From assembly GCA_963832725.1 (NCBI GenBank), contig CAWHVG010000005.1:2046001-2110000 (forward strand): a DNA stretch of 64,000 nucleotides, read 5' to 3'. Positions within the stretch are counted from its first letter, which is position 1, and the number at the start of each line of letters is the position of its first letter. The position numbers and the translations under genes are program-made. Positions 10,601-18,604 of this stretch are shown here, piece after piece. Under the pieces are notes generated by a model. The model made no database searches, was not told the origin of the DNA, and saw only the letters and a program-made list of their open reading frames with translations. This DNA comes from JAEZBP01 sp963832725. Its GTDB lineage: Bacteria > Myxococcota_A > Polyangia > Polyangiales > Sandaracinaceae.

Positions 10601-10941
10601 GCTGCTTCGTCGGCTTCGCTGACGGGACGGACTGGACGAGCGCCGAGGCCGCCTGCGTGTCGCTCGGCGGGCACCTCGCCACCATCACCGACGCGGATGA
10701 AGCCACAGCCGTCACGGGACTGGTCTCCGCCATAGGGAACACCTGGATCGGCTTCAACGACCAGGCGATGGAAGGCAGCTTCGTCTGGGTGAGCGGCTCG
10801 TCGGCCACGTTCACTGCCTGGAACACGCGCGAGCCGAACAACTCGGGCGGAGACGAGAACTGCGGCGAGGTGCTCCCGAGCGGCCTGTGGAACGACGCGC
10901 GGTGCACGAACAGCTTGGCGTACACCTGCCAGATCCCCTGA
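7666..10941 (+). CDS. Large Cys-rich surface lipoprotein with two C-type lectin domains
   Basis: A 1091-residue lipoprotein with its lipobox cysteine at residue 18. It begins with a Gly/Asp/Thr linker and then MopE-like metal-binding repeats (CDGVPTADDCDDSDP and two relatives, ~108-195). Three repeats of ~120 residues follow, each opening with a QDC....DVC motif (~205-590). Next come DUF4215 myxobacterial Cys-rich repeats such as GEQCDDGNTTDGDGC. A C-type lectin domain (~770-900), further DUF4215 repeats and a second lectin domain (~965-1091) complete the protein. Both lectin domains contain GEPNN or REPNN and LWND, the EPN/WND calcium and mannose-type ligand motifs. The protein is likely surface-exposed and disulfide-bonded, with a role in glycan binding or adhesion. 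It stands alone, divergent from the kinase. Confidence 0.93.
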   Translation: MRRSISLLCIASFLVVGCDGGGSDADGGTAADGSQTTDGSQTTADGGADAGMPDGSTCDPACTDGDTRCQDGAVEACSADATGCLTWQVQSTCDPTSEYCDPSGATAMCAPGCDGDLDCDGVPTADDCDDSDPTLGARANDMDCDGVLAADDCDDTDPTSATRATDADCDGFSRRIDCDDTDPSTGADPADANCDGQPDVVTFEKPDGADSTDPTYQDCITSDVCITRGDNSGIYNAVTEMSYASSSSPDGTEFAQGYVGSGADLSDWQTAVSGGSWWAYQPMAMHLTASDRWFDVTTYRWADQDTGGGFSWARSEVIYFEKADSADPTDPANQDCFAPGVCLTRGDTQSLFNASEETSYRMTSPSGTEWAAMPTAIASASDYGSFSAAVGSSPMSAIGQTISMHIVDTTLYFDVTLASWSGGGPGGGFAWWRSRAVAVGCSDSSAANYDPRATADDGFCGDWVRVNIPSNPDTSLPENQDCITSDVCITRSYQRGLYNTASELGYSAGEGGSESPTGTLWAPMASADAAPSDYVTWVTAVGSSPPSHVNETDSLWLPTEGRMFDVVVRRWPGDGNGGGVLYLRREVALTGTCGDGTVDMGEQCDDGNTTDGDGCQSNCLNEGWCGNGIVDGTEECDDGAGNGDLPGHCRATCAAAACGDSILDPGEDCDDGNAADGDGCSSACGVESGWTCVEGPEGSACTTTCGDTIVAGLEQCDDGNTDAGDGCSPICNREECGNDILDPGETCDDGNAIDDDGCQTDCTVACGAALGARLGAQRASDGACVVAFDTPRTEALARAHCQGVGGNLLTINDATDEALATAYAANLGNFRIGYTDIATEGTFVWASGSTSTYTAWHSGEPNNGGGNEDCAEVRTADGLWNDGNCLNLRPYACETLCGNGTVDAGEDCDLGDANSNAAGSSCRTNCTTTAVCGDGILDAGEDCDDGNTEDGDGCSSTCTLACGAGTGGSAAAVSPTDGSCFVGFADGTDWTSAEAACVSLGGHLATITDADEATAVTGLVSAIGNTWIGFNDQAMEGSFVWVSGSSATFTAWNTREPNNSGGDENCGEVLPSGLWNDARCTNSLAYTCQIP

Positions 10942-11055
10942 CTCGAACACGCGGGCGAACCGCCGCGGGGGAGCCACCGCGCTCGCCCGCCGGCGGGCCT
11001 GCGCCTCCAATCGGCCGGTCGCGTGGAGCGACCTGCGGGCGCTGCCGCCCTGGCC

Positions 11056-11170
11056 GCCGAGCTGAGGACCGCCGAGCTGAGGACCGCAGAGCCGAGGGCC
11101 GCAGAGCCGAGGGCCGCAGAGCCGAGGGCCGCAGAGCCGAGGGCCGCAGAGCCGAGGGCCGCAGAGGGCC
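11056..11170. repeat. Seven 15-bp tandem repeats between convergent genes
   Basis: Seven consecutive 15-bp units occupy 11056-11160, followed by a partial unit to 11170. The first two units read GCCGAGCTGAGGACC and the next five read GCAGAGCCGAGGGCC. The block lies between the stop of the lectin lipoprotein and the stop of the secreted protein on the other strand. The unit is three codons long but no credible gene crosses it. Confidence 0.9.
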
Positions 11171-11234
11171 CACGAACGCGTTCGCCGGCGCGGACCGAAG
11201 TCCACGCCGGCGAACATCGAGAGGCAATCGAAGC

Positions 11235-11771
11235 TCAGGGATGGTTGGCCTGCAGCTCCGTGACGTGGAGCGTGCTGCGGAGGTTCTGGCTCGCGCGGTA
11301 GCTGCCGACCCAGATGTCGTACTGCCCCGAGGGCGGGTTCTGGATGTCGACGCTCGGGTTGAGCCCACCGAAGGAGTCGTCGTTGCAGTGCCAGTTGCCG
11401 GCGCCGTCGTTGATGACCAGCGTCGTGTCGCCGTCGCCCATGGCGTAGAAGCGCACGAAGCTCGCCGCGTCCCGATAGTCGAGGATGTAGTCGGGCTGGC
11501 GGGTCACATAGCCGCGGCACCCGGAGGCGAGCCCGGCGTGGCTGGCGTCGATGTCGCCGCCGGAGACGATCGAGGTCGTGAAGGGATCGGGCATGAAGCC
11601 GCCCTCGATCGCGCTCCGGCCGAAGTTGCTCTGGTTGCCGCCGATGGTGAGGCCGGCCTGCGCGATCACGGTGCCGCCATAGAGGGCGGTGCCGGCGGCG
11701 AGCGCGGCGGCGGTGACCATCGCGGCAACGCGGCTGAAGCGGGTACGGGTCGAGGTCGTTGCGTTCGTCAT
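11235..11771 (-). CDS. Secreted protein with pre-peptidase-like beta domain
   Basis: A 178-residue exported protein. I chose the ATG at 11771 because GGGAGA precedes it at suitable spacing; another in-frame start at 11801 lies upstream. The signal peptide is VAAMVTAAALAAGTALYGG, cleaved near VIAQA. The mature part contains GDGDTTLVINDGAGNWHCND and GQYDIWVGSY. These resemble bacterial pre-peptidase C-terminal (PPC) or related beta-sandwich domains that accompany secreted enzymes, although no catalytic domain is present. The partner is unknown. It is transcribed towards the lectin lipoprotein. Confidence 0.75.
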   Translation of the reverse strand: MTNATTSTRTRFSRVAAMVTAAALAAGTALYGGTVIAQAGLTIGGNQSNFGRSAIEGGFMPDPFTTSIVSGGDIDASHAGLASGCRGYVTRQPDYILDYRDAASFVRFYAMGDGDTTLVINDGAGNWHCNDDSFGGLNPSVDIQNPPSGQYDIWVGSYRASQNLRSTLHVTELQANHP

Positions 11772-11906
11772 GTCGAGGTATCTCCCAGGCGTCTTTGGCA
11801 CTCGCGTCGTGCCGTTTGGTGCATGGAAGGTGGGTCGGCCCTCGCCCGCCGGCGATATCAGCCCGGTTTCACGCGAACCGTGCGCGTTTGGATCTATCCT
11901 CGCGCC

Positions 11907-12908
11907 ATGGCGGAGCCTTCCGGGACCTGGTGGCTGCGCGCCGGCGAGACCATCGCCCGGCGCATCACCCCCGCGGGCATCGTGCTCGGCCGCTCACCGC
12001 ACTGCGAGATCGTCCTCGACAGCAACCAGGCCAGCCGCCGTCACGCGCTGGTCTACCTCGGCGCGCGCGGACCGCGCCTGGTCGTGCTCGGCCGCGGCCC
12101 GACCACCGTCTCCGGCGCGCCCGTCGACGGCGAAGCGGAGCTGGCGAACGGGGTTCGTCTCGGCGTGCCGGGGCTCGAGCTCGAGGTGCAGCACGACCCG
12201 GGCGCCACGCCCCGAATCCAACCGCGCGCGCCGGTGTGGGTGCTCTCCAATCCCTCGGGCGGGTACTTCGGGATGGCGCGCTTCCCCTTCCTGGTCGGCG
12301 GCAGCGCGGAGGACGATCTGCGCGTCGAGGCGTGGCCTCCCGGCGCGCTCTGCTTCCGCGTGACCGACACCGGACGGCTGCAACTGGAAGTCAGCGCGCC
12401 CGTCGCAATCGACGGCGAGCCGATCGAGGGTGAAGGACCGCATCCGCTCGACCGCGGCGCCGAGATCGCGATGGCCGGGGCCGCCATCCGGGTGATCACC
12501 GGCGGCGCGTTCGCGAGCGGCAGCACCGCGGCGGAAGAGAGTCCGCCGACCGGCGAGGTCGCGCGCGCCGAGCTCGAGTTCCTCCCGCGCGGCGGCCGTC
12601 TGCACCTCACCGTCGGGAGCGAGGTCTGCTCGGTCTATCTCGCCGACCGCCGCTGCAATCTGATCGCCGTCCTCCTCCAGCCGCCGGATCCGCACGCCCC
12701 GGGCGACTACATCGAGGACGACGTCGTCATCGCTCGCGTCTGGGGAAAGAGCGGCGCGACGCGCACCAACCTCAACGTGCTCCTGCACCGGGTCCGCAAG
12801 GATCTCGACCGCGCGGGGCTCGACGGCGCGGCGATGATCGAGCGGCGCGAGGGCGGCGGCGCCACCCGCTTCACCCTCGGCGAGGGCGCGAAGGTCGAGC
12901 TCGGGTGA
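11907..12908 (+). CDS. FHA-domain protein with C-terminal winged-helix-like domain
   Basis: A 333-residue cytoplasmic protein with an N-terminal forkhead-associated domain (GIVLGRSPHCEIVLDSNQAS then RRHALVY, ~24-75), the phosphothreonine-binding fold. The middle resembles a second, weaker FHA-like beta region (~105-200). The C-terminal ~100 residues (DDVVIARVWGKSG then NVLLHRVRKDLD) look like the winged helix of OmpR/SARP-type activators. The stop overlaps the GTG of the kinase gene by four bases (GTGA), so the two are coupled. A reasonable inference is a kinase-controlled DNA-binding or scaffold protein. No phosphorylation data can be read from sequence. Confidence 0.85.
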   Translation: MAEPSGTWWLRAGETIARRITPAGIVLGRSPHCEIVLDSNQASRRHALVYLGARGPRLVVLGRGPTTVSGAPVDGEAELANGVRLGVPGLELEVQHDPGATPRIQPRAPVWVLSNPSGGYFGMARFPFLVGGSAEDDLRVEAWPPGALCFRVTDTGRLQLEVSAPVAIDGEPIEGEGPHPLDRGAEIAMAGAAIRVITGGAFASGSTAAEESPPTGEVARAELEFLPRGGRLHLTVGSEVCSVYLADRRCNLIAVLLQPPDPHAPGDYIEDDVVIARVWGKSGATRTNLNVLLHRVRKDLDRAGLDGAAMIERREGGGATRFTLGEGAKVELG

Positions 12909-13906
12909 CGGCGGACACGGACAATCGCGCGGCGCTCACCTCGGTGGCGCTCGAGGGCGAAGAGCTCGTCTCCTTCGACCGCGACGACGCGCGCGCGGTC
13001 GAGTCGCCGGCGCCCGACTCGTTCGGAGCGCGCTACGAGCATCTCCGAGTGCTCGGCGCGGGTGGGATGGGCGAGGTTCGCCTCTGCCGCGATCGGATGA
13101 TCGGCCGGCTGGTGGCGATGAAGGTGATCCGCGCGCCGCGCCGTGGATCCCCACAGCGCTGGCGCTTCGTTCGCGAGGCGCGGGTGCAGGGGCAGCTCGA
13201 GCACCCCTCCATCGTCCCCGTCTACGATCTCGGCATCGACCCGGACGGCTTCCCCTACTTCACGATGCAGCGCGTGGTCGGCTCCAGCCTCGACGTGGTG
13301 CTCGCGGCGCTGCGCGAGGGCGATCCGGAGGCGCGTCGGCGCTTCACGCGGCGGCGTATGTTGACCCGCTTCAGCCAGCTCTGCCTGGCGGTCGACTACA
13401 TCCACCGCCGCGGCGTGGTGCACCGCGATCTCAAGCCGTCCAACGTGATGCTCGGCGAGTTCGGCGAGGTCTTCCTGCTCGACTGGGGCCTGGCGAAGCT
13501 CCTCGACGCGCTCGAGCCCGAGAGTGGCGAGACCATCCTCGACGCCTCGAACGCGCGCACCACCAGCGAGGGCTCGGTGCTCGGCACGCCCGGCTACATG
13601 GCGCCCGAGCAGCTCCGCGGCGAGATACACCGGGTGGGCCCGCGCTCCGACGTCTACTCCCTGGGCACGATGCTCTACGAGCTGCTCACGCTGGCGCCGA
13701 TGCATCCGCAGGAGCTCTTGCCGGCGAAGCTGATCTCCGTGCTGCAGACGGACGGCGGGCGGCCCCGCGCCATCGCTCCCGATGTGCCGGACGCGCTGGA
13801 CCGACTCTGCACCCACGCGACCAGGCTCGAGCCGGAGGCGAGGCTGCCCTCCGCCGGCGCGCTCTCCAGCGGCATCGAGACACACCTCAATCTTTTCGGC
13901 GCCTGA
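12905..13906 (+). CDS. Soluble Ser/Thr protein kinase coupled to the FHA gene
   Basis: A 333-residue Hanks-type kinase with a GTG start at 12905 inside the FHA gene's stop region. It shows the glycine loop VLGAGGMGEV, lysine in VAMKVI, catalytic loop HRDLKPSN and activation-segment GTPGYMAPEQ. The metal-binding triad is DWG (LLDWGLAK) rather than DFG. The same DWG variant occurs in the kinase at 47177-49118, with the shared stretch HRDLKPSNVMLGE. There is no transmembrane helix or sensor domain, so it is probably cytoplasmic and activated through its FHA partner. The catalytic Asp of the triad is retained, so activity is expected. Confidence 0.9.
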   Translation: MTADTDNRAALTSVALEGEELVSFDRDDARAVESPAPDSFGARYEHLRVLGAGGMGEVRLCRDRMIGRLVAMKVIRAPRRGSPQRWRFVREARVQGQLEHPSIVPVYDLGIDPDGFPYFTMQRVVGSSLDVVLAALREGDPEARRRFTRRRMLTRFSQLCLAVDYIHRRGVVHRDLKPSNVMLGEFGEVFLLDWGLAKLLDALEPESGETILDASNARTTSEGSVLGTPGYMAPEQLRGEIHRVGPRSDVYSLGTMLYELLTLAPMHPQELLPAKLISVLQTDGGRPRAIAPDVPDALDRLCTHATRLEPEARLPSAGALSSGIETHLNLFGA

Positions 13907-14110
13907 GCCTCGATTACGCGCCCAATCGCTGCTGCGAGCGGTCTGGCCCGCCAGGACGCGGCCATCCTCGCTCTCGCGACGCGATCGATGGGAAGTCCAG
14001 GCTGAGCTTCTTCGGCGGCGGCCCGGCGTGGGTCGCGCGGGCCGGTCCCGACGTGTCGCCACCGCAAGCCCCTGTCGAGCGCATGACGGCGGGAGGTGTC
14101 CGCGAGCCCT

Positions 14111-15646
14111 TCAGTCGCCCAAACCGGAGAGCGCCGGCTCGAGCTCGCGGAGCGGCGCGGTCAGCGGCGCGAGTGGATCCTCCTCGCCCGAGCGCTCGGG
14201 CGGCGGCGGGGGAGGCGGCGCGTCGACCTCTTCGCCATCCTGAACGGGCCGTGAACGGGTGCGCGGCGGTCGCTCGTTCGCTGCAGCCGGCCGGGTCGAG
14301 GTGACCGCGGCGGAGTGCGGCTCGGCCGAGGGCGGAGAAGGCGTCGCCAATCCTTCGGGCGGTGCGACCGGCTCGATCGGCGAGCCTCGGTCCTCCGGGG
14401 CCACGGGCTCCTGCTGCGGCTCCGGCGCGGGGACCGTCTCGACAGCGAGCTCACGCTCCCCCTCGAATACGAAGAAGAGGAGAGCCAGCGCCCCCGCCGC
14501 GAACAGCCCGCCGACACCGAGCACACCGGCCACGATCCACGGCAGCTTCGAGCTGGACCGGGGCGCGACCGGAGCCTGCGCGCTCGAGAGCGCGGCCGCC
14601 GTGACGGCCGCCGACACCTCCCTCGACACGACCGTCCGCGCCACCCCGGGTGACGAGCTCGCCATCGGCCGCGCCGGCACCGTCTCCGCCGTGAGCGCGC
14701 CGGGGCGAGGGAAGGTATCGGCCAGCTGAATGCTGGGCATCTCGCGGATGGTAGCGGCCGCCTCCGCGTCACCGAGGAGCGCCCGCACCGCCCCGAGCTC
14801 GTTGAGCAGCGCCCTCGCGTCGCGGGGTCGATCGCCGGCCTCCTTGGCCAAGCAGCGGTCGATGAGCGCGGCCAGCGGCGCCGGCACCGAGGGAGCCGAC
14901 TCGAGCACCGGCGTGTGCGCCGTCGTGATGATCTGCAGCATCAGCGCGTGGGAGCTGGCCCCGAGGAAGGGCGCCTCACCGGAGACCAGCTCGTAGAGCA
15001 TCACGCCCACCGCCCACACGTCCGCCGGCGGGCCCACGTGCTTGGCGCTCATGAACTGCTCCGGGCTCATGTAGCGCGGCGTCCCGAGCGCCGTGCCGGT
15101 GCTGGTGACCGACACCGAGTCCTTCCGGCGCGCGAGCCCGAGATCGAGGATGTGCGCCCGCTCTTTCCCATCCGGCTCACGCGTCACGAAGACGTTCTCC
15201 GGCTTGAGATCGCGGTGGACGAAGCCCGCCTCGTGCACCGCCGCCAGGGCATCGAGAAGCTGCTCCACCAAATCGAGCGCGACGGTCAGCGGCCGGCCCT
15301 CGGCCAAGGTCGCCCGCAGCGTCTCTCCGTCGAGCCACTCCATCGCGACGAAGGGCGCGCCCTCCTGATCGATGTCGGCGTCGAGCACCTCGACCACGCC
15401 CGGATGACCGATCAGCGTGGGCGCGCAGACCTCCCGCCGGAAGCGCTCGCGCGCCGCCTCGTCGAGCGACGTGTGCGCGTGCAGCACCTTGAGCGCCACC
15501 ACCCGCAACGTGTGAACGTGCTTGGCCCGGTAGACCGTGCCGAACGCGCCCGACGCCACCTCGGCGAGGATCTGATAGCGCTGCCCCACCACGTCCCCCG
15601 GAACGAGGGACGCGCGCCGCCTGCTCTGGGGCTCCTCACCGGCCAT
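14111..15646 (-). CDS. Membrane Ser/Thr protein kinase with Pro-rich extracytoplasmic tail
   Basis: A 511-residue Hanks-type kinase starting at the ATG at 15646. Kinase landmarks are VASGAFGTVY, VALKVL, HRDLKPEN, a DLG triad (LDLGLARR) in place of DFG, and GTPRYMSPEQ. A Ser/Pro-rich linker leads to one transmembrane helix (IVAGVLGVGGLFAAGALAL, ~352-375) and a ~135-residue Pro/Glu/Arg-rich tail without a known domain. It is divergently placed from the small charged protein at 15829. The promoter region of both must lie in 15647-15828. Confidence 0.9.
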   Translation of the reverse strand: MAGEEPQSRRRASLVPGDVVGQRYQILAEVASGAFGTVYRAKHVHTLRVVALKVLHAHTSLDEAARERFRREVCAPTLIGHPGVVEVLDADIDQEGAPFVAMEWLDGETLRATLAEGRPLTVALDLVEQLLDALAAVHEAGFVHRDLKPENVFVTREPDGKERAHILDLGLARRKDSVSVTSTGTALGTPRYMSPEQFMSAKHVGPPADVWAVGVMLYELVSGEAPFLGASSHALMLQIITTAHTPVLESAPSVPAPLAALIDRCLAKEAGDRPRDARALLNELGAVRALLGDAEAAATIREMPSIQLADTFPRPGALTAETVPARPMASSSPGVARTVVSREVSAAVTAAALSSAQAPVAPRSSSKLPWIVAGVLGVGGLFAAGALALLFFVFEGERELAVETVPAPEPQQEPVAPEDRGSPIEPVAPPEGLATPSPPSAEPHSAAVTSTRPAAANERPPRTRSRPVQDGEEVDAPPPPPPPERSGEEDPLAPLTAPLRELEPALSGLGD

Positions 15647-15828
15647 CGGCCGAACGATAGCAGCCGAGCAATCGCGGCGGACCCGTCGATGTGAGCGACC
15701 CCTGTCGGCGACCTGCGGCGGCACGCTGCCACGAGCGTGGTCCCCTGCCTCGACCGCGAGCGGTGTCGTGAAGGCGGGGCGGGAGCGGCGCGCGTCTTGC
15801 GCCTTCGTCACCCACGAGGAGCAACACC

Positions 15829-16185
15829 ATGACGACACGCAGCGAAACGAAGGGACGCGGGCCGAAGCCCGGTGATCCGAAGAAGCGACGCACGCAAGCC
15901 GCGCACGATCGCGAGGAGGAGATCCGCGACGCGATTCACCACGAGCAGCAGCGGCCCTCGGCGGAAGAGCTCGGCGGTGAGTCCGAGTACTCCCTCGAGA
16001 GCGCCGAGCACGACGAGCGCGGGGCTTCGAGGAGGGTGACGCGCGGCGAGTACGGCACCGAGGACCCGGGGCCGACGGGCAACCCGATCGACCTGGCCCG
16101 GCGTTTCCTGGAGGGCGCGACCGAGGCGCGGCACGAAGACGACGAAGGCGAAGAGCCGGTGCGCGTCCCGCTCGAACAGGAGTGA
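15829..16185 (+). CDS. Small, highly charged hypothetical protein
   Basis: A 118-residue hydrophilic protein, mostly Glu, Arg, Asp and Lys, with no signal or membrane segment. A good ribosome-binding site, GAGGAG, sits eight bases before the ATG, which supports it as a real gene. The N-terminus is basic (GRGPKPGDPKKRRTQ) and the C-terminus acidic. It is likely unfolded or nucleic-acid associated. I do not recognise the family. Confidence 0.65.
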   Translation: MTTRSETKGRGPKPGDPKKRRTQAAHDREEEIRDAIHHEQQRPSAEELGGESEYSLESAEHDERGASRRVTRGEYGTEDPGPTGNPIDLARRFLEGATEARHEDDEGEEPVRVPLEQE

Positions 16186-16203
16186 AGGCGCGCCCGGGCG
16201 CGT

Positions 16204-16632
16204 TCAGCGGAACGGGCCGCAGGCCGCGATCGGAGTGGTGTAATCGCCGGCCCACTGCGCGCCGCTCGCCGTCATCGCGTTGCTCGTCCCGACGGTGCAA
16301 GAGCCGTCGGTGTTCGCCATGACGATCAGCGTGATCGCCTGGAGGGGCTCGTCGTGCGCGACCCTGGCCATGTCGTAGTCATACGAGAACTCCACCGGGA
16401 GCTCGACCGAGGTGCCATCACGCTCGAGCACCAAGGTGGCTCCCGTCGCGGTGAGCGCCGGCGAGACGGTCATCGTCCCGTTGGGTGAGAGCGCCACGTT
16501 CGCATCCCCGACGCGGGCGGTGACCCCATCCAGCGCCGACCACACCTCCACCTCGGTGGACGGTGCACCTCCCGAGTCCATCGCGCAGCCTCCGAGAAAG
16601 AGCACCGTAAGAAATGCCGTGGTCCAACGCAT
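16204..16632 (-). CDS. Small lipoprotein
   Basis: A 142-residue predicted lipoprotein with lipobox VLFLGGC and a mature beta-rich domain of about 120 residues (e.g. LVLERDGTSVELPVEFSYD). It has two further cysteines near the C-terminus (GSCTVGTSN and IAACGPFR) that could pair. Family not recognised. It converges with the small charged protein at 15829-16185, with 18 bases between the stops. Confidence 0.72.
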   Translation of the reverse strand: MRWTTAFLTVLFLGGCAMDSGGAPSTEVEVWSALDGVTARVGDANVALSPNGTMTVSPALTATGATLVLERDGTSVELPVEFSYDYDMARVAHDEPLQAITLIVMANTDGSCTVGTSNAMTASGAQWAGDYTTPIAACGPFR

Positions 16633-16777
16633 GCGAAGATGATGCGGAGAACCACGGCCGCTGTCAACCGACTGACCCGTGAGGCGGAGCCGGTCGCTCC
16701 GACGCGCATGCGGTCGGCGAGCGCGGGCACAGAGGCACGCCTGACGCGAGACCGGCGACGCGGTCGCTCCGCCCCGG

Positions 16778-17587
16778 ATGGCTCGCGCGAGTCCCTTCCG
16801 GTCGAGGACCTGCTACATCAGCGGCGTGACGGCGACGAAGTCATCGCTCCGAGTGCTGAGCTGGAACGCGGACGGGCTGAACGAGACGCAGCTCGGGCAG
16901 CGGATGGAGAAGCTCTGCCTGGAGATCCTCATCGGCGGCGACCTGGCCGCGGCGATGGCCGGTCGACCGACGCCGCCCATGCCGCACGTGATCCTGCTGC
17001 AGGAGGTCGTCCGCATCGCCCAGCGCGGCTACTTCACGCCTCACTTCCGCTCGGCCGGCTACACGCTCTGGCCGGACGGCCCGCCGGGCGAGAGCGATCA
17101 TTACGAGCTGATCGCCGTTCGGGCGCCCTGGCGCATCGAGGAGGTGGAGCGCAAGCCCTTCGACTACAGCCCCCTCGGGCGCGCCGTCACCATCGCCCGT
17201 CTGTCGGACGATGCCGGCCGTCGTGTCAGCGTGCTGACCGCCCACTTCGAGAGCCTGCGGAGCGGTCACGAGCCGCGCCTCGATCAATGCCGCGAGGTCG
17301 ACGCACTGATGGAGGCCGAGGGGCGAGCCGTCTTCGCCGGCGACACCAACCTGCGCGACTCCGAGTGGGCGGCGGTCGAGAACGAGATGCACGTTCGGGA
17401 CGCGTTCGTGGAAGCGGGCTCCAAACGCGAGGCGCGCTACACCTGGCGCCCGGAAGAGAGCTCCCGCGGCTTCCGCTTCGACCGAATCTGGCTGACCGGC
17501 GCGCTCGAGGTCCGCGACTTCCGCCTGCGGAGCAGCCCTCGCGCCAGCGATCACGAAGGCGTGGAAGCCCTCTTCGCGCTGCGATAG
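16778..17587 (+). CDS. Endonuclease/exonuclease/phosphatase-family protein, TDP2-like
   Basis: A ~269-residue cytoplasmic protein with all four motifs of the TDP2 branch of the EEP superfamily: LSWNADGL near the N-terminus, LLQEV, GDTNLRD and SDHEGV near the C-terminus, with FDRIW before the last. In animals TDP2 cleaves 5'-tyrosyl-DNA adducts left by topoisomerase II. Bacterial relatives are less studied and may act on other phosphodiesters. The conserved Asn, Glu, Asp and His positions suggest an active Mg-dependent enzyme. A GTG at 16826 is an alternative start that would remove a non-conserved N-terminus. Confidence 0.85.
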   Translation: MARASPFRSRTCYISGVTATKSSLRVLSWNADGLNETQLGQRMEKLCLEILIGGDLAAAMAGRPTPPMPHVILLQEVVRIAQRGYFTPHFRSAGYTLWPDGPPGESDHYELIAVRAPWRIEEVERKPFDYSPLGRAVTIARLSDDAGRRVSVLTAHFESLRSGHEPRLDQCREVDALMEAEGRAVFAGDTNLRDSEWAAVENEMHVRDAFVEAGSKREARYTWRPEESSRGFRFDRIWLTGALEVRDFRLRSSPRASDHEGVEALFALR

Positions 17588-17739
17588 GGACGGACGGTGG
17601 GGCTCCTCGCCCGAGTCGGAGCGCGCCGGTCTTCGACGCCGCGCTCGGCCAGGCAGCCAGGCGACCTCGAGAACGACCGAGCCGGTGAGCGCTGACCGGT
17701 CACGACGCCTTCCAGCGCGCAGGGTGCCCGAGCGGTCGT

Positions 17740-18604
17740 TCAGCCCCGCGGGCCGTCCAGCACACAGCGCACGCCGCCGAGATCCATCTCCGCCACGCAG
17801 AGGTTGCAGGCGTCGCAGCGGGTGCGCGAAAGCTCGCCGCGCTCCATGCGCAGGACCAGATCGGGATCGGCGATGAGCGCGCGGCCGAGCACCACGAAGT
17901 CGAAGCCCTCCTCGCGGGCGAGCATCAGCGACTCGCGCGAGACCAGCCCGCCGAGGAGCGCCAGCGGCATTTGGACGGCCTCGCGCATCCGGCGGGCCAG
18001 CGGCAGGAAGAACGCCTCCTCGAAGTCGTAGCGGTCGATGATCGCGCGGCCGAGCCATCGCATCGCCAGCGAGGAGAGCCGGTCCGGCTGCGCGTCGGCC
18101 ATGCGCGCCAGCGGCAACCCACCCCGGAGCAGGTAGAAGGGCGTCCGGCTGGTGAACCCGCCGCTCGGCACGATCAGAATCCGCCGCGCCGCTCTGCTCG
18201 ATCACCCGCGCGATCTGCACCGCCTCCTCGATGTCCAGCCCGCCCCGGAAGCCGTCCGAGAGGTTGGTCTTCACGAGCAGCGCCACGTCGGGCCCGACCG
18301 CCTCCCGCACCCGCTCGAGCACGGCGAGCGGGAGGCGCATCCGCTTCTCGGCCGACCCGCCGTAGCGATCGCGGCGCCGGTTCACGGCCGGCGAGAGGAA
18401 CTGCGAGAGCAAGTAGCCGTGCCCGAGGTGCAGCTCCAGCGCGTCGAAGCCGAGCTCGACCGCCGTGGTGGCCGCGCGCGCGAAGTCGTCGATGACCTTC
18501 TCGATGTCGACGTCGCTCATCTTACCCGTTCGGCGGCCCACCGTAGGCGACCGTGCGCCGAGCCGAGCCGGGGCGCCCGACGCGCCGAGCGGCCTCCGCC
18601 TCAT
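17740..18604 (-). pseudogene. Truncated, frameshifted NADH:flavin oxidoreductase (old yellow enzyme family)
   Basis: The frame from 18604 matches the second half of OYE-like FMN oxidoreductases. It starts at RRPLGAS and continues through FARAATTAVELGFDALELH, GHGYLLSQFLSP and RRRDRYGGS. Near 18180 the frame changes, and the rest (PSGGFTSRTPFYLLRGG, FDFVVLGRALIADPD, then CDACNLCVAEMD) runs to the stop at 17740. The N-terminal ~120 residues, including the first strands of the barrel, are absent. The sequence upstream of 18600 does not resemble the family in any frame. The frame change could be a sequence error, but the missing N-terminus points to a genuine deletion. The CxxC near the end suggests the iron-sulfur-type or zinc-binding OYE subclass. 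Confidence 0.75.

Noticed and set aside
7462..11520. Very long open frame on the minus strand across the lectin lipoprotein
   Set aside because: It is the antisense shadow of a well-supported plus-strand gene in GC-rich DNA. Its product is Arg/Ala/Val-rich with no recognisable domain.
10887..11906. N-terminal extension of the FHA protein frame
   Set aside because: The frame runs through the 15-bp tandem repeats and the antisense of the secreted protein. The ATG at 11907 starts right before the FHA domain.
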